A stretch of 64,000 nt of DNA from Marthasterias glacialis (taxonomy: Eukaryota; Echinodermata; Asteroidea; Forcipulatida; Asteriidae): the NCBI GenBank assembly GCA_911728455.2, contig OU452227.1, forward strand, positions 14,772,110 to 14,836,109, read 5' to 3'. This document shows, piece by piece, positions 13,001 through 28,000 of the stretch. Both the position numbers and the translations under genes were made by a program. Positions within the stretch are counted from its first letter, which is position 1. Every line of letters starts with the position of its first letter. Below the pieces are notes generated by a model, which saw only the letters and a list, made by a program, of their open reading frames with translations, was not told the DNA's origin and made no database searches.

Positions 13001-16000
13001 AAGATTTGCAGTGACACCATGTGGTTTAAACCTGTTGGCTCAACATTTCGGACAGTATACTCTGTCCATCGTAAGGAGACGACGGACTACGGACAGAGTA
13101 TACTGTCCCAAACGTTGACTCAACTGGTTCCTTTCGGAACCACATATAGTCAAAAGAGATTTAAACCACATGATGTCACCATAAATCCTTACTTATTGTA
13201 TTCCCACCTTGCAAACCTTCAAGTCTTAGTTGTACATCTAGTTATATTTTGCTAAAGGTTTTAAACAAAACTTGTGACTGTCATTTAACCGTTTAACCAC
13301 GTCTAGGATTTCAATCCAAATTAAGAATGGACGTTCAGTCATTGCCAGCTCTCTATTCTCTATGTCATCATTTTGAGCCAACCTGTAAAGGAAGAGCAGA
13401 TGTCACCGCACTTTCAACAATTAAAAATGCAGTCTGGATAGTCACAAACCCACAGTGTGGCCAGTGCCTCAATGTTTTTGGAGGAGGCTACAAAGCAAAA
13501 TTTGTGGTCACAAAATGTGAAGGTGGTTGAAAATAAAGTATTACAAATAGTAGGGGGTTGAAAATAATGTATTAAAAATTGAAGGGGACTAAGATAAGAC
13601 ACATTCCTGACCATCGAAAGGGATTTCAATCATTCTACCTGGATGGTGTCTGGGTCTGGCAGGTTTTAAAGAAAACAGAAAGTAGTGTGGTAGTGTGCTC
13701 ACCATGGTCGCTCAGAAGTTTTTTATCATTGTTACTAATTGTTCAAAAAAAAAGAGCAAGAAACTAATTCCAATATCAGGAAAGCTGAAAAGGAAGGTCA
13801 CATTTTTTTACTGTCAGGTTCGTTTGAACGTTTAGGAAGTTTTGGAAACATTTAAACATTTAAACGGTTAAACATCCCATCCTAAGTCAGAGGTGTAGAG
13901 AAGAGATAACAACCCCTTTTTGCTGTTTTTACTGCCTAAAATATGAAGAAAGAGGATTGTTAAAAGTGGATTGTTGAAAGTTATTGAACAGAGGCAGACT
14001 TTAAAGTGGATGGATATTCGTTAAGAGGCAATAGTTACTGAAGGACGCCATTAAAGGATGATTTGTACGGAATAGAAGAAAAGTGCTTCTTGATGAACTT
14101 CAGAGAGGAACTTATGTAGAGATGAAATTGGCCAATGAATGTGCAGCATGGAGAAGTCTATCAAATTATTCTTAAACTCATGAATTGCAATAAACTCAGA
14201 TTAGCAATGATGATGATTGCCTAAAACATTGATTTGCTTTGATTTCTTTCAGGGCAGTCGAGATGCTCAGTCCAAGCTAACTGATATCAACAAAATAACA
14301 AACCCAAAGAAGGTAAAAGAATTTTAAATCATACCTGAACAAGTTTCTCAGGGAAAAATTACTGTTGGTAACACAGCTTTATATATGTCAGTCACACAAT
14401 ATCAATATAAAAAGAAAGAAATGAACAAGTAAATAAACTAACGACTTTCCAAAATCTTACATTTTTACTCATATTCAAACAAAAAGTGCTTCATCTTCGT
14501 TCTTGACTATAAGTCAATTGAAAATCAATTCATCCAATATTGATATTTCATTAAAAGGAAAGACAAACAAAAAAAATGCTCTGCAAGGAAAACATTTGCC
14601 TTTTGCAATCATTTCAAACTTACATTAATCTTTAAGAAAATCAGCTCTATATGTCAAAAACATGTTATGTTAAAGGGTTTTGAAGGCTGCTGTAACCATG
14701 TTATCAACTTACGACTGAGTACGGGTGATTTGTTGCTGTGTTTGTCAATCCAAGTTTGTAGAAGTGTATCTGCGAGACAATTACACGACCTTTTAAAACC
14801 TTCCAGCAAACATGTTTTGGAGGATGCAGTAACCGAAGCATATATGTAGTTACTAAATGTGCGGTTTTGCATTACAAATTCTCAATAGCATGGTAAGAGG
14901 CGATCCAAAATGCAGACTACAAAGTTGCCAGAGGTCGGTCTGGACCATGATGTATCCGTCCTGCAGGGTGCTCTGGGAGAGGTCCATGTCTTTGCCCGGG
15001 ATGAGGACGATGTGACTGTACATCGTCATGACAGCCGTTCAGGAATGGTAAGCTTGGAGAGATCAAAGAATAAGTGGTGTTTCATGGCCGAGCAATCTAG
15101 TGCACCAGACTCAAGTTCTGGTAGTCTAGTCATTGGGGGTGTGGGTTTGGTTCCCCTATCGTGACAGTTGTGTCCGTGAGCAAGACACTTAACTATAATT
15201 GTTTCTCTTCACCCAGGAATGGGTACCTGTGAGTGCAGAGATGGTTCTTGTGATTGATTTAGCTTGGTGCGCTACATACTTGGCAGCACATGCTGTATAC
15301 TCCCCAGGGAGCTGAGATGGTTTAAGAAGTGAAATAAATGGCCCAGTGACTTGGGTAATAATGTTGAAGCGCCATTAGCGTCAACATTGGCAGATACTGG
15401 CGCTATATAAGTCTCCATTATTATTATAAGATTCAGAGTCAAATTTCTTATTTGCATCTTGCTTTAAATAGATGTAAAACCATTGCATCATACTATAAAT
15501 AAGATAACTATTGTCTTCCATATTTACTCTTTATTTTAAGAGGATTGGACGTAAGATATTTCTTCACAGGTTTTGCTGAACAAGCTGCGGCAAAAATCCA
15601 GACCCTGCTTCAACTTGGGTGCCATAACTATGTGTTCTCCAGTATATACATAAACATCATAATTAGCAGAAAAAATAAGAACAACTTTATACCATTTTTG
15701 GCCACCTCCTCAGGTACCACATGTTTTCTCTGGCATATGAGTGCTCCGATTTCAAGAAAATCTCTTATTAGAGCATCAACAGAACTCTCACTGAACCAGA
15801 ATTTATTTTTGTACTTTTGAAGACCCAATGTAAATGTTTTGTTTAGCTGAGGAGGAGGTTTGGAATACAAAAGCTTAGGACTAGACCCTTATGCATACGA
15901 CGTCACTGGAGTAGGCCCTCTCGTAGAAGTCAAAAAGGCGGTTGCTCGTTGGCCTATCATGTGCGCCCTGCGTACATAGCTGTTCATTTCCATTGTTTTA

Positions 16001-19000
16001 TGATCCAGTCACCTCTAAGATGACAACAGGATGTCATCGATGCATAAGGTCTACACATCACTAAATCTGCAAAAGTACATGTGTTTGAAAAAACACTAGA
16101 GTTCAGGACATGGTAAGTTGTGGGGTTAGTGGCCGAGAGCTAAAATTACTGGACTCTGACCAGTGGTACAGAAGACTCAAGCCATGCATATATCAAGGCT
16201 TCATTAACAACAAAATAAAAGACCTTTTTTTTTACTGTTCCTGATTCTCCGTTTTTGTATAAATTCTAGACAATGTCCAGTAAGGTTGGAACGGCTAGAA
16301 CGTCTGCTGCACTGCCAGCCAGTAAGGAGCCAAAGTACAAGGTGAATATAATACAATTATAATTTGATAATCAGGTCAGCTTAGTGCTTTCTTTCCCTGC
16401 CTTTCACATCTGTTGACCCTGGTTTGGATCCCATCTTGAACCACAGCCTTGCTATAAGGTTTTCAAACGCTATGTATCTGATTGCAGAGGTTTCCCCCCA
16501 GTCAGGGACTGTGAACGATAGCTACATTAGTATTTGACTAAAGAGGTCATTCTGATAGGCCAATCAAATGGTTCACTGCAGCTCAGAGTAAAAAAGGGGG
16601 AAATGAGACAAGAGACAAAAATATGTATAAAATAAAGAAAAAGAAAAAAATATGTAGCAAGAAGGAGACGGACACAAGGGTTGCTAGCCCCTGTGCCCCA
16701 GTAACGCACATGAACAGTGCGGTGAAGGTATGTGCTATACATGACCTGATCTGAAAGCATCATAATATGACTCGTAACAGATCGGGTTCAAAGGAGAACC
16801 ACTTGGTCAAGGATTGGGTGATCAGCACTGATGGAAAATTGTATACCTCCACTACCTTTTATAAGAAGAAAAACATACTATAAGAAATTAAACTGATTTA
16901 ATAAATTCCGTGGGGAGCAAATTGTGTTGGCAGTTTTAAAATAGTTTGTGCATTTGGGGAACAGGTTGGCTTTTTACCTCTGCGGAACCAGTTCGAATCA
17001 GACCGGTGCTACGCATGTGAGTTGGGTTTTTCCGTTTTTTGTCTGATTGTGTGGGTTTTTTGCACAAATTTCAGCTTACGGTCGGGTAAGCAGAGACATG
17101 AAATTGGCAAAAACAAAGTTGCATGGTTGAGTCTGGTAAAAACAGTAATAAAAGTTTAACAATTTCATTTGTTTTATTTCCTTATAGAGCCTGAAGCCAG
17201 ACCCGATCCTATCCCTCAGGAGAATTATTGGTTTTGGAGGATGTACTACAAGAGAGGTTAGTTCCTTGCGTTGCTTCCTTAAGTGAAATGAGGGGGTGGA
17301 ACTTAAAATTCAGTTACTTGATATTTGTCCTTGCTTAAGCGTAAGCGTATTTCACAGGTTAGCAAAAAAATTAGGCAGCCAACTTGCGCGTTCACCATGG
17401 ATTTGCATTGTTACATAATTCATTTTCCTACAGTAAGCACCGGAAGGTTAGCATGCCTTTTCCTGTGCTTACGGTTAGCAGCACTATGAAATAGAAATCG
17501 CACAGTAAGCACAAAATCGGCTGTTAAGCAGCTCTATGAAATTGGGCCCAGGTCTTAGGTGGGATTCGAACCGGGGTCCATAGAGGTGAAAGGCAGGGAA
17601 AGATACATGTACCACTGAACCAACCTGATCCCTTATGTAGAACAGCAGCTATGTAATATGTCTGAAAGTTTCCCATTAAACCAATATAGTCCAGACGATA
17701 TCCACTAAATGATTCTAGCTTTATTTAGATTTATTTTGATGTGATTTCATGTACATTTACTTCCATACTGTCAAAAAGAATAACAAAAACAATATAACAA
17801 TTGGAGTAACAATAAAATGAACAAGTTATATAAATAAATTTGCTTAAAACATTTACAATGAGACAACAGCACGAAGGGTGATTAAATAAGCCAAGTTTTG
17901 ATGGAATGGTCCTTTTGACAGACAAGAGAGCAATAAGCTAGGCAGATCAAATGTTAAATGGAAAACAAATTGAATAAAAATAAAAACAGAAAACAAAACA
18001 AATCACTTAAAATCACTAACCTAACCAAGTTAAAATTAGAAAAGATTGATGAAAAGGTAACTCATTTTTTGTAATTCAGTAAACATTTGTTTCGCTTCAT
18101 GTAAACTTTATCTGATTAATTTACTGCAGGCTCTATCATGTTTGCGCGGGTGGCATAGTGCATAAAGCGGTCGCCTCTCACCAATTTGTCCCTGGTTCGA
18201 TTCCCGGCTAGGGCCAGATGTGAGTTGAGTTATGCGTTAGTTCTCTCCTGTGCCACGAGGGTTTTTCTCCAAGCCATCCGAATTTCCTCCCTCCGAAAAA
18301 AACAAAACACTTTGGATCTCAGGCTGTGCTCCATGGTCATAGGGTTGATGTGGCTGGCTGCCAAAGGCACCCTTAAATGTAGTCACGTCCTTCGCAGTTC
18401 AGCTTCTCAGCTGCCAGTAAGGATGATTAGCCTCCCAATTTATTATTATCATTCCTATTATTATTATCTCTTAACAACAGGCTTTATGGACAGCTAATGG
18501 TACTCATATCGTCTACCCATGCCATGCTGTCATCGTCTCCATGGAGGTCAAATCAGGTCATCAGCGATTCCTCATTGGTCACACAGATAAGGTAATCAGC
18601 CCATAGTATTGTCCCATTCAGGGCCCATTTTCATAAAGCTGTTTAGCACAAAAATCTGCTTAGCACAGAGAAAAAATACTGTTTAGCAGAGATGGGTTAC
18701 CAGCCAAAATACCATGTACAAGTGTATTGCCCATGACCGATGCCCTGCTAAACATTGCTTAGCAAATAAATCTGATTAGCAAGATTTCCTGCTTAGGCAG
18801 ATTTATGTAATAGAACCCAGCTTTGCACTATGGGTCTGTTTCTCTTCTCTTCATGTATGTTTTCTGATGTTAGAGTATCAGAGCAGGAAACCAGACTAAA
18901 ATAGCTGGTCTTCAACAGCTCCAAATAAATGATACATCTGCTTAAAAAAAAGCTCAATGAGAATAATAAGCTTTTTTGTAGTGTGGCTTGCAAAAAATGG

Positions 19001-22000
19001 TTATAAATTAAAGATATTATTATTTAGTGCTCAGCTCAGTTGTAAGAGTAAGTCCTCGACACGTCTGATTTGTTGGTGTTTGTGGTGGAGTTAAAGGGGC
19101 TGTGTCGTCATGATTATAGCAGTAAATGGAATAACTCAGTTACTACGCGTGTGTGCACGCCGGCAGTCACATCGCAGTTTGACAAAAACGGCACCCTTTG
19201 TGATTTGGGTGAGAGTTCATCTTTCCATGCACAGCCACAGGCCTGCTATAATAATGATGACACAGCCCCTTTAAACTGCCATTTTGATGTTTTGATATAA
19301 ACTTTGTCACCTGTCTATTTTTCTGTGGTCAGGTTTCGAGTTTAAGCTTCAACCGGAACACAACCCTCCTGGCCTCAGCGCAGACCGGTCAGCAGTCTGT
19401 GGTCAGAGTCTGGAAATATCAGAAAGGACAATGTCTGGCCATGTTCAGGACACACGTCCAGTCTGTCTTCTGTCTCAGGTAGGTGACCACAATACATAAA
19501 TCTTCTTTCCTACAATATTAATAAGTATTCAAATTAATGGCTTCTGCAGTGACTATAATGGCTGGATTGCTCAAAGGGCCAATTTTTCAGTGTTGTTGCT
19601 GCTGCCAAAGGCCATTAGCCAAAGTCGCTTGATTTAGACACGGCCCCAGCATGCCAATTCTTGAATACTTGATGTTTTTCTGTCACAGAAGAGTGCTATT
19701 AATACAAAAACTTGGCTACACAGAACACAACTTTTGGCGTCTGATTTTTGTGCACAAAACTAACTGAAAACTGCTGTTGGAGTTAGACAGGCATGATATT
19801 TTTCTTACTGTACTCTGATTTTGGATTTTTTTGCCCTTGGAAAAATCAGAAAAAGTGTGCTTAAATGACCTGAAAAGTCTATTAAAGCCTACACCATGTG
19901 TACATGTGGGTCAGCCCTTCTACTTGATAAAATGTTCCTACTGTTTTTTCCTAGTATCAAATATCATGCCTGCTTAGAATGGTAGTCAGGAAACGTTATT
20001 CCCAATTGGCTAGAAGGAAATGTCAGCTGATGCCAACATATGGCATATCACAGATACCCTTTTTTTTTATTCATCTGTGCAGGGCGGCAAATTTATCTAC
20101 CTAACAACTCACTACACCAAACAACCTTCATAGATCCAGTAGTGTTCATGGTAGCATTATTACTGTACTGAGGTTTCTCCCTCGATGGTTCAGTAGTCTG
20201 ACCACAGTAGTCATGCCCAAGAACTTAACCATTTAATTCCATCAATCTTCATGCAATACACTGTATTACATGTATATAACACCCAAGTAGATTCTTGTTA
20301 TTTGGATTGGAGGGGTCACGCAGCATTCATTAATCAAACCATTACATGGCCTTTGTCATAAACTGCATTTTGGTATGCATTTTTGCAAGCTATTGCAAGC
20401 TAGACCACATCATAACTTACACACCGCAGTACAAAACGCCCTTGTAGTGGATGCCAGAATACAATCTGGTACAGTTTGTCATACGAATGGAGGGTAAAAC
20501 TACAAGAAAAAACAAAGATCTACTTGGATGTTATACAAAACAAGTAATAAATGTTTTGCATTCAATGGAAAAAATATTTTCATTTGTTGAAAAATAGAAC
20601 GTTCCATTCAACTCAGCTTCACTTCGGTGAATGGAACATTCCAACTTTCAACTCATGAAAATATTCTCACCATTGCACTCATAGACGTTCATTATATGTA
20701 AGCCAATCTTCAATCAGTGCCGTACTAACTTTCATGCATTATTCTTTTACTGCAGTTTCTCCATCAATGGGTCTGTACTGTGTGGTGTTGGCAAAGACGG
20801 CCATGGGAAAAATGTAAGCACTTATTGACAATGTCACCAGGTGCGCTCGGTGGTCTAGTGGTAGGACATCTGCTCTAGAATGCGGGGGTCATGGGTTCAA
20901 ATCCCACCTTAGTAGTATGCCTATGGATTTTTTTCACGGGACTCGAGAAAGCACCGAGTATACAGTGCTTATCACACATCCGTCGGTGTAGGGTAAAATA
21001 CAAACTGACATCCTTTATTTAATGTCATACTATCCTGTTTTATTAAATTGTCAGTTCATTTTGGGGGTTGTATGTTGTGATGCTGGATTAGTTTAATATT
21101 GTTTTTATTTTTTTCATGGGAGCACAGTTACTTTTAATAAACCACTTCATTTGATGGTTAAATATCTTTTTGTAAAGTAGCAGATGTAGAATAGCAGATG
21201 TACACATTCTTCATGTTAGACTGGTAGAATCTTAATCTTGTGGCATTTGTTTGTCTGTCATCTCAGATGGTGGTAGCATGGGATACATCTAGGGTTGGGA
21301 AGGGAGGAGACATCTCAGTCCTAGCCAAGGCCCACACAGACGTTGACATTGTCCAGATGAGGGTGGCGCCATTTGATGAAACCAAGTAAGTTATATCCAC
21401 TGTCCGAATTAGTGTGGACAAAGAGCTCAAAATTCACGCTATTAAACTATCTGTTATCTTCAAATCCAACTTTTGCCTCAGTCTCTCAAAGTATAGTCTC
21501 ATAGAGCTGCTTTAAAGCACAAACAAAATTGTAACTAAGCACAACAAAATTATGCTTACCAGAATAAGGTTACCAGCCAAAATGCCATGTCACATGTACC
21601 ATCTGTAACTGGTATCCTGCTCATTTTTGCTTGGCAGATAATTGTTAAGCAAACTTTTCTGCTGAAGCAGCTGTATTAGATTGGGCCCTGGATGTAGTTT
21701 GTTGGGTCCTTCTGTTGGTGCTCTCTTGTTCCCTTTCTGAAGAATTCCCCAGTTTAGGTACTTCTTGAGCAAGGAAAACCTTGTGGGGTAGCATTGTTCC
21801 CCCACAAGGGCCCATATGTTAGCCCACTGGCTTGAGTCTAGTAATTTTAGGTTTGGGCTAGGTTGGCATGGATGGCGAGTGCTCCCTTCTCACCACTGTG
21901 GACTGGGTTTGATTCCCGGCTAGAGCCATATGTGAGTAGAGTTGTACATAATTGTTTCTCTCCTGAGACTAAAGGGTTTTTCTCCGGGCCTGCCGCGTTT

Positions 22001-25000
22001 CCACCCTTCGGAAAAATCAAATACTTTCTGTCATTTGGGTGAATGTGGCTGGCTGCCAATGACACCTTTACATGCCTGCAGCTTGACCACATTGTAGTCC
22101 CGTCCTATGCAATTCAGCTTCTCAGCTGCAAGTAAGGATGATAGGCCTCCCAAATTATTATAACTCTTATTATTATTATTACTCCACAACTGAACAAGTT
22201 CTGCAGTGTAATGTTTCTGCAAATATGTGTGCCATGGCGTGGATTTTCCTACATTATTACGCTTTAACAAAACGGGCATTTATAAATGAGAATAGACCGA
22301 TCCATTAAGCCCCACCCTCTGTGCACGCGTGCCATATTCACTGACATATTTGTCTGCCTTTTGGTTGTGCAATCACGTCTGTGATTGGTCAATACAGCAA
22401 GGGTGGGGCTTAATGGATTGGTCTATTAAAGAGTAGTGCCTCGGTCTTAAACGGCCGTTTAAAACCGGCAGGGGCGTGGCCGTGTGATAAAGGACTGAGC
22501 CGAAGGCAAGGTCCTTTATCACACAGCCATGACCTTGCAAGGTTTGAAACAGCCGTTTAAGACCAAGCAAGGCACTACTCTTTATTCGCGTAATTTGAAG
22601 TTTTTAAAATCCAAACCTCCTCACCCTTAAAGTTTAGCAAATACAGAAAAAGACAAATGTTTGAGGCCTTGTTTTTTGACAATGACCGGTTGTCTAGTGG
22701 ACATTTTCTTGAAATCCCAACCCTGATAATGAGAGCCCTGTTATGTTGCTTCTTTTCATGTTTGAGACGCTGATCAGGGAAAGATTTCATCCAGCAAGAT
22801 TGCAGAACAAAATATTGAGAGTGAACATTGGATGATAATACTGAGTAGCAAATATGATGACTTTTAAGTTGCAACTCCTACATTTTGTGTGGCAATTTCC
22901 TATGGTATACATGGGAAATTGTTCTCTACTGATTAATTTGAAGCTGTTTTGTCATTTATTGCAGAATGGTCTCTTGTGGAAGAGACAACGTGCGTGTCTG
23001 GCGAGTTAGAAATAATTCTCTGCGCTCAGCTCCAGTCAACCTCGGTGACTTCCACGTCGCTGAGTTCACTGATATCTGCTTTGAAGCTACTCAGCCTGGA
23101 TTAGAACCAGCTGACAAGTTTGTGTGAGTTCAGCCACCAGTTGGCTTCAGAAACATCACAATTCATCAGAGAGATACTTACATTGTATTGCAGTAAACCT
23201 TAGTTTCTAGAATATAGTGTGAATTTATTATAGACGCGTCAAAACGATTTGAATTGATGCCCAGTTGACTATGGGGGGTCTGGAACCTGGGATTATTTAT
23301 GATCTAGAGCCTCTAACAAAACTACTATCCTGTTCTTAAGTGTGACGAAATTCCACTGTAAGTCATGCCCACTTCACTCAAACTGGTTTGACTGATTACC
23401 AAAAGCCCATTAGCGCTTTTGAGATATGGTGGATACTATAGGAGTACACTGTTCGGTTTTTACAGACAAACTTTACCAAAACCTATAGTGTCATAGTATT
23501 GTGTCCACCATATCTCAAAATGGCTTATGGGAGTTGCATTGAGCTAGTTTCTCTTGGATGGATTTGTGCAAGAATAGTTTAACAATTGGACTTGGCTTTT
23601 ACATACGCTCTTCACAGAGTAAGGCGTTCTCATAGTTAAAAGTTTCTGTCACTAGAAATGCTTTTGAACGGTGAAATGAGTGATTTTTGGTAAAATTACA
23701 CACAAACGTATGGCAGCTTTGGAGCTGGAAGTAATGTGAACTTAACAGGATAACCATTGAGTGGGCCTGGTGGACAAGAAGCTGGTCTGATATATTTTGC
23801 TTGGAGAGGGGGGAAGGGTGGTACCACTGCTAATGTGGCTAGGTACCTCATCCTCATTGTCCAGTTTCAGATAAAGAGTTACACAATAGGAAACAATCTT
23901 GTGAAGCAATTGGCTTGTACAATTTTGTTAGGGTTAAGGTTGAGGGGTTATGGCTAGGGTTAGGGCTAGTGCTATGATGTCAGGGTTTTTCTATCATCAT
24001 TATGATGCTATCATATATGTATGTGAAAAGTTGATCAAATGACACATTTCAAAACTGCAGAATTTGACCTTCGATTCCAACCTCGCTACCATGGGCAGCA
24101 CATCGTATTGATAACTCTCGTCTCTAACCCCCGGGTAGTAAAGCTCTGAAAAACAAAGCTGATTGGCTCCCAAAAGTGACTGCTTTGTGTGCATGCTTGT
24201 TGAAAACTTTCAAGCACTTGTAGGCTGTTGTAGGGCGCTTACTGCGCGCATGTCAAAATGAGTATGCACGTGTCAAAATGTAAGTAGTTTGACACGATCT
24301 TACTTCAAAACTGCATAGGGTTAGACAGGTCACAAATCAGAGAGGAGAATGAGAGGGAACCAGTTGCTCTATGATTTGATGGCTCTTTTGCGGGCTACCA
24401 TACCTTGAGCTCGAGCCTAAAGTGGATCAACCACAGGCCTAATTAAAATCTGTCACAATTCCAGGGGTTATGATCATGCCAACCTCAGTACCCCAAAAAT
24501 GGCACTGCGAGCCCAATTTACCCCTGGGATTGAGGTTGCTTTGACCCCTGTTTGGATTAAATTCTGTTGTTTGTTTTTCTTCATTTCAGATATGCGTGTA
24601 CACGGTCTGGCCACATCTTTGAAATTGACTACAATCGTGTGTCCGTTGTCCACATCAGACGGTTGTTACCAACTGGAAAAGAGGTCAAGGAGAAGGAATC
24701 CATGCAGTCAGGTACTTCAGAATACCATAACTGGTTTGTCTTCATCCAGGAGTATAACTGTAGACTGCAGTAATGACTGAGACATTACTGTGTTTGATTG
24801 ACATCCCCGTGGCTGAGCGGTTAAGAGCACCAGACTCAAGCTCTGGTGTTTCTGATCAGCAGAGCATGGGTTCTGACACTTGTGTCCTTAAGCAAGACAC
24901 CTAACCATTATTGCTTCATCCTTCGGATGGGACGTAAAGCAAAGCCGTTGGTCTCGTGCGTTGTGTAATGCACGTAAAAGAACCCAGTACACTTACCGTA

Positions 25001-28000
25001 AAGAGAAGGGGTTTGCCCCGGTGTTTCTGGTATGGCCTGGCAGCAATATGCGCCACCTCACTTGTATTCCTTTCAAGGTTATGTATTATGGTTGCTTCGT
25101 CTCATACAATCATTCGTAACAATCTCCACTCCACCAGATTTGATCATTCGGCGCCAGGAGTGTCATTTATTACAGACATGGCGCACCATAAATGTACACT
25201 TTTAGTATTAGTAGTTTTATTATTTTTCCTTACTAGCAACTAGAAGTTTTAATTAACCTCTATTAAAATGAGAATGTTCAAGGGTAATCTCTAATGAAAA
25301 AATCAACTTTACAGAGCTATTTTTCTTGCTTTCCTCTGATAGGAATGGTTATTATTTCTACCATTATCAATGTTCAGGTGCTGGTATTGCCATCAATGCA
25401 ATGTGTGTCAATGAGTCGTTTTGTGTGACGGGTTCAGACGATGGATTTCTGCGACTCTGGCCGTTGGATTTTAAAAACGTCTTTCTTGAAGCAGGTAAGT
25501 CTTTTGGTAACTGTTTATTCACCAGCCCCAACTTCTGTTTATAACCCCTGACCTTGAGTGTGTCTCTAAAGACCTCAGGTCGATCTTGCTTAATGATACA
25601 GAACGGTCGGCGGCTGACTTTTTAGGATAATGCCTGCGCCTGTACTGAGACCGTAAGGAACATATCAGTTGCCGATTGTTTACGACCTGAGAATAACTAC
25701 AACAATATTAAGACAATCGCCATCAGGCGCTGTTAAAAAAACTCAATAGACGAAAGTCGTATTCCTGACAGGCAGGAATCAATTGCAGTCCACTTGTTTG
25801 TAGTTGCGACGTCATGCGCCCATCTAGCGAAGTTACCACTAGCCAAGCAGTTTGAAGTACATGATATTGTGCACAATAATCCTCATTATACGTAAGCCAT
25901 TTTTTGTTTTTATTTACAGAGCATGAGGGTCCAGTCACAGCCGTGGGCATCACAGCAGACGGTCTCCGCATCCTTGCAGGAACCACGACCGGCAACCTAG
26001 GCATGTTGGACATATCCACGAGGAACTACACCACCCTGATGCGGTCTCACACCAGAAACATCCTGTCGGTGTCCCTGGACCCGACCAGAAGGCGGCTGGC
26101 CACTGTCTCCCTGGATCACACCATCAGGATATGGCACATGGATACCTTACAGCAGGTCAGGCTCACAGGGTTTAATGTTCACTTCTTCTTTTCCTATCCA
26201 GCAGACTACGAAGCCTCACTGGGTGGTATGGTTAAGTGTCTTTCTCAAGGACATTTTGTGACATTACCGGGGCTCGAACCCACACTCCGATGATTCGGCC
26301 ATCAGAACTTGAGATTACTGCACTAGTAGACCACATGGCCCTGACACGCCATTGTCTAAAGCATATTGGTAATATGTCTTCAGTGAAGATCGATCTTGAG
26401 ATCAAAGCATTCCCTGATCAGCTTTGATTTCATTTCTATCTGTTGACAGTTGTACGATTTCAGCTTTGGTTTTATTTCTATCTGTTGACAGTTGTATGAT
26501 TTCAGCTTTGGTTTTATTTCTATCTGTTGACAGTTGTATGATTTCAGCTTTGATTTCATTTCTATCTGTTGACAGTTGTACGATTTCAGCTTTGGTTTTA
26601 TTTCTATCTGTTGACAGTTGTATGATTTCAGCTTTGATTTCATTTCTATCTGTTGACAGTTGTACGATTTCAGCTTTGGTTTTATTTCTATCTGTTGACA
26701 GTTGTACGATTTCAGCTTTGATTTCATTTCTATCTGTTGACAGTTGTACGATTTCAGCTTTGGTTTTATTTCTATCTGTTGACAGTTGTATGATTTCAGC
26801 TTTGGTTTTATTTCTATCTGTTGACAGTTGTATGATTTCAGCTTTGGTTTTATTTCTATCTGTTGACAGTTGTATGATTTCAGCTTTGGTTTTATTTCTA
26901 TCTGTTGACAGTTGTTTGATTTCAGCTTTGGTTTTATTTCTATCTGTTGACAGTTGTACGATTTCAGCTTTGGTTTTATTTCTATCTGTTGACAGTTGTA
27001 TGATTTCAGCTTTGGTTTTATTTCTATCTGTTGACAGTTGTATGATTTCAGCTTTGGTTTTATTTCTATCTGTTGACAGTTGTTTGATTTCAGCTTTGGT
27101 TTTATTTCTATCTGTTGACAGTTGTACGATTTCAGCTTTGGTTTTATTTCTATCTGTTGACAGTTGTATGATTTCAGCTCCCCCAAGGAGTGTCCCTGCG
27201 TCATCACCTTCCACCCCTCCCTCCAATGCTTTACTTGTGGTTTTGATAACGGCTGCGTCAGAGTCTTCAGCATAGCGAACACCAGCCTGCTGGCAGAAAT
27301 GAGGTCAGTAAGTCTCTGTACTTTTGGGTGATTTCACAGTTACTCAAGTTATGCTGTTAGTAAGTCACTACATCATGCGCGCACGCAATGGTAGTACGAG
27401 CATACGTTTCCCTTCCGGTTTTAAAGCTGGCATTCGTTTGTGTGTAAGTTAACCTTAAAACCTCGTTTGTTTGTTACGGTTTGACAATTTTCTCAAAACC
27501 GAGAAGGACATTATTAAGAAGATTTAGTGTCTGCACAACACACGTGTTAAATACAGCCACCTAGCTTGGTTAGTTTTTGCGTAAAGCGTTGTGGAAAATG
27601 TTGGCCAATGCATTTGCATTGGGTCTTCAAATGATGTTTGGAGCCAGCAAGTGTGAAGTGGGCGTGGTTTATGCTGTAATGACGTTAGACTTTCAACAGG
27701 ATATTGACTGCAGGTATTACATCACACAACACATGACCTATGGCTTACCACCCAATGTACCGCATCCAAAGTATGAGTCAATTATGGTTAAGTATCATGA
27801 CTAGGAAGCAAACGTTTTCTGCTAAGCAAAAAAAGCAGGATACCAGTCACATATTTTACATTTGACATGCTCTTTTAGCTGATAACCTTATTCTGGTAAG
27901 CATAATTTTGCTGCGCTCAGCTAATGTTTCCTTAAGCAGCTCTATGAAATTGGGCCCTGGGCCCAATTTCATAGAGCTGCTTAAGCAGAAAGTACTACTC

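Noticed and set aside
23930..23970. Interstitial telomere-like repeat
   Set aside because: Only a few imperfect GGTTAGGG words, not a tandem TTAGGG array.
26380..27282. Long open frames on both strands through the 42-bp repeat (up to 300 codons)
   Set aside because: The unit length is a multiple of three and lacks stops in several frames, so open frames are automatic. The sequence is intron except for the last 15 bp.
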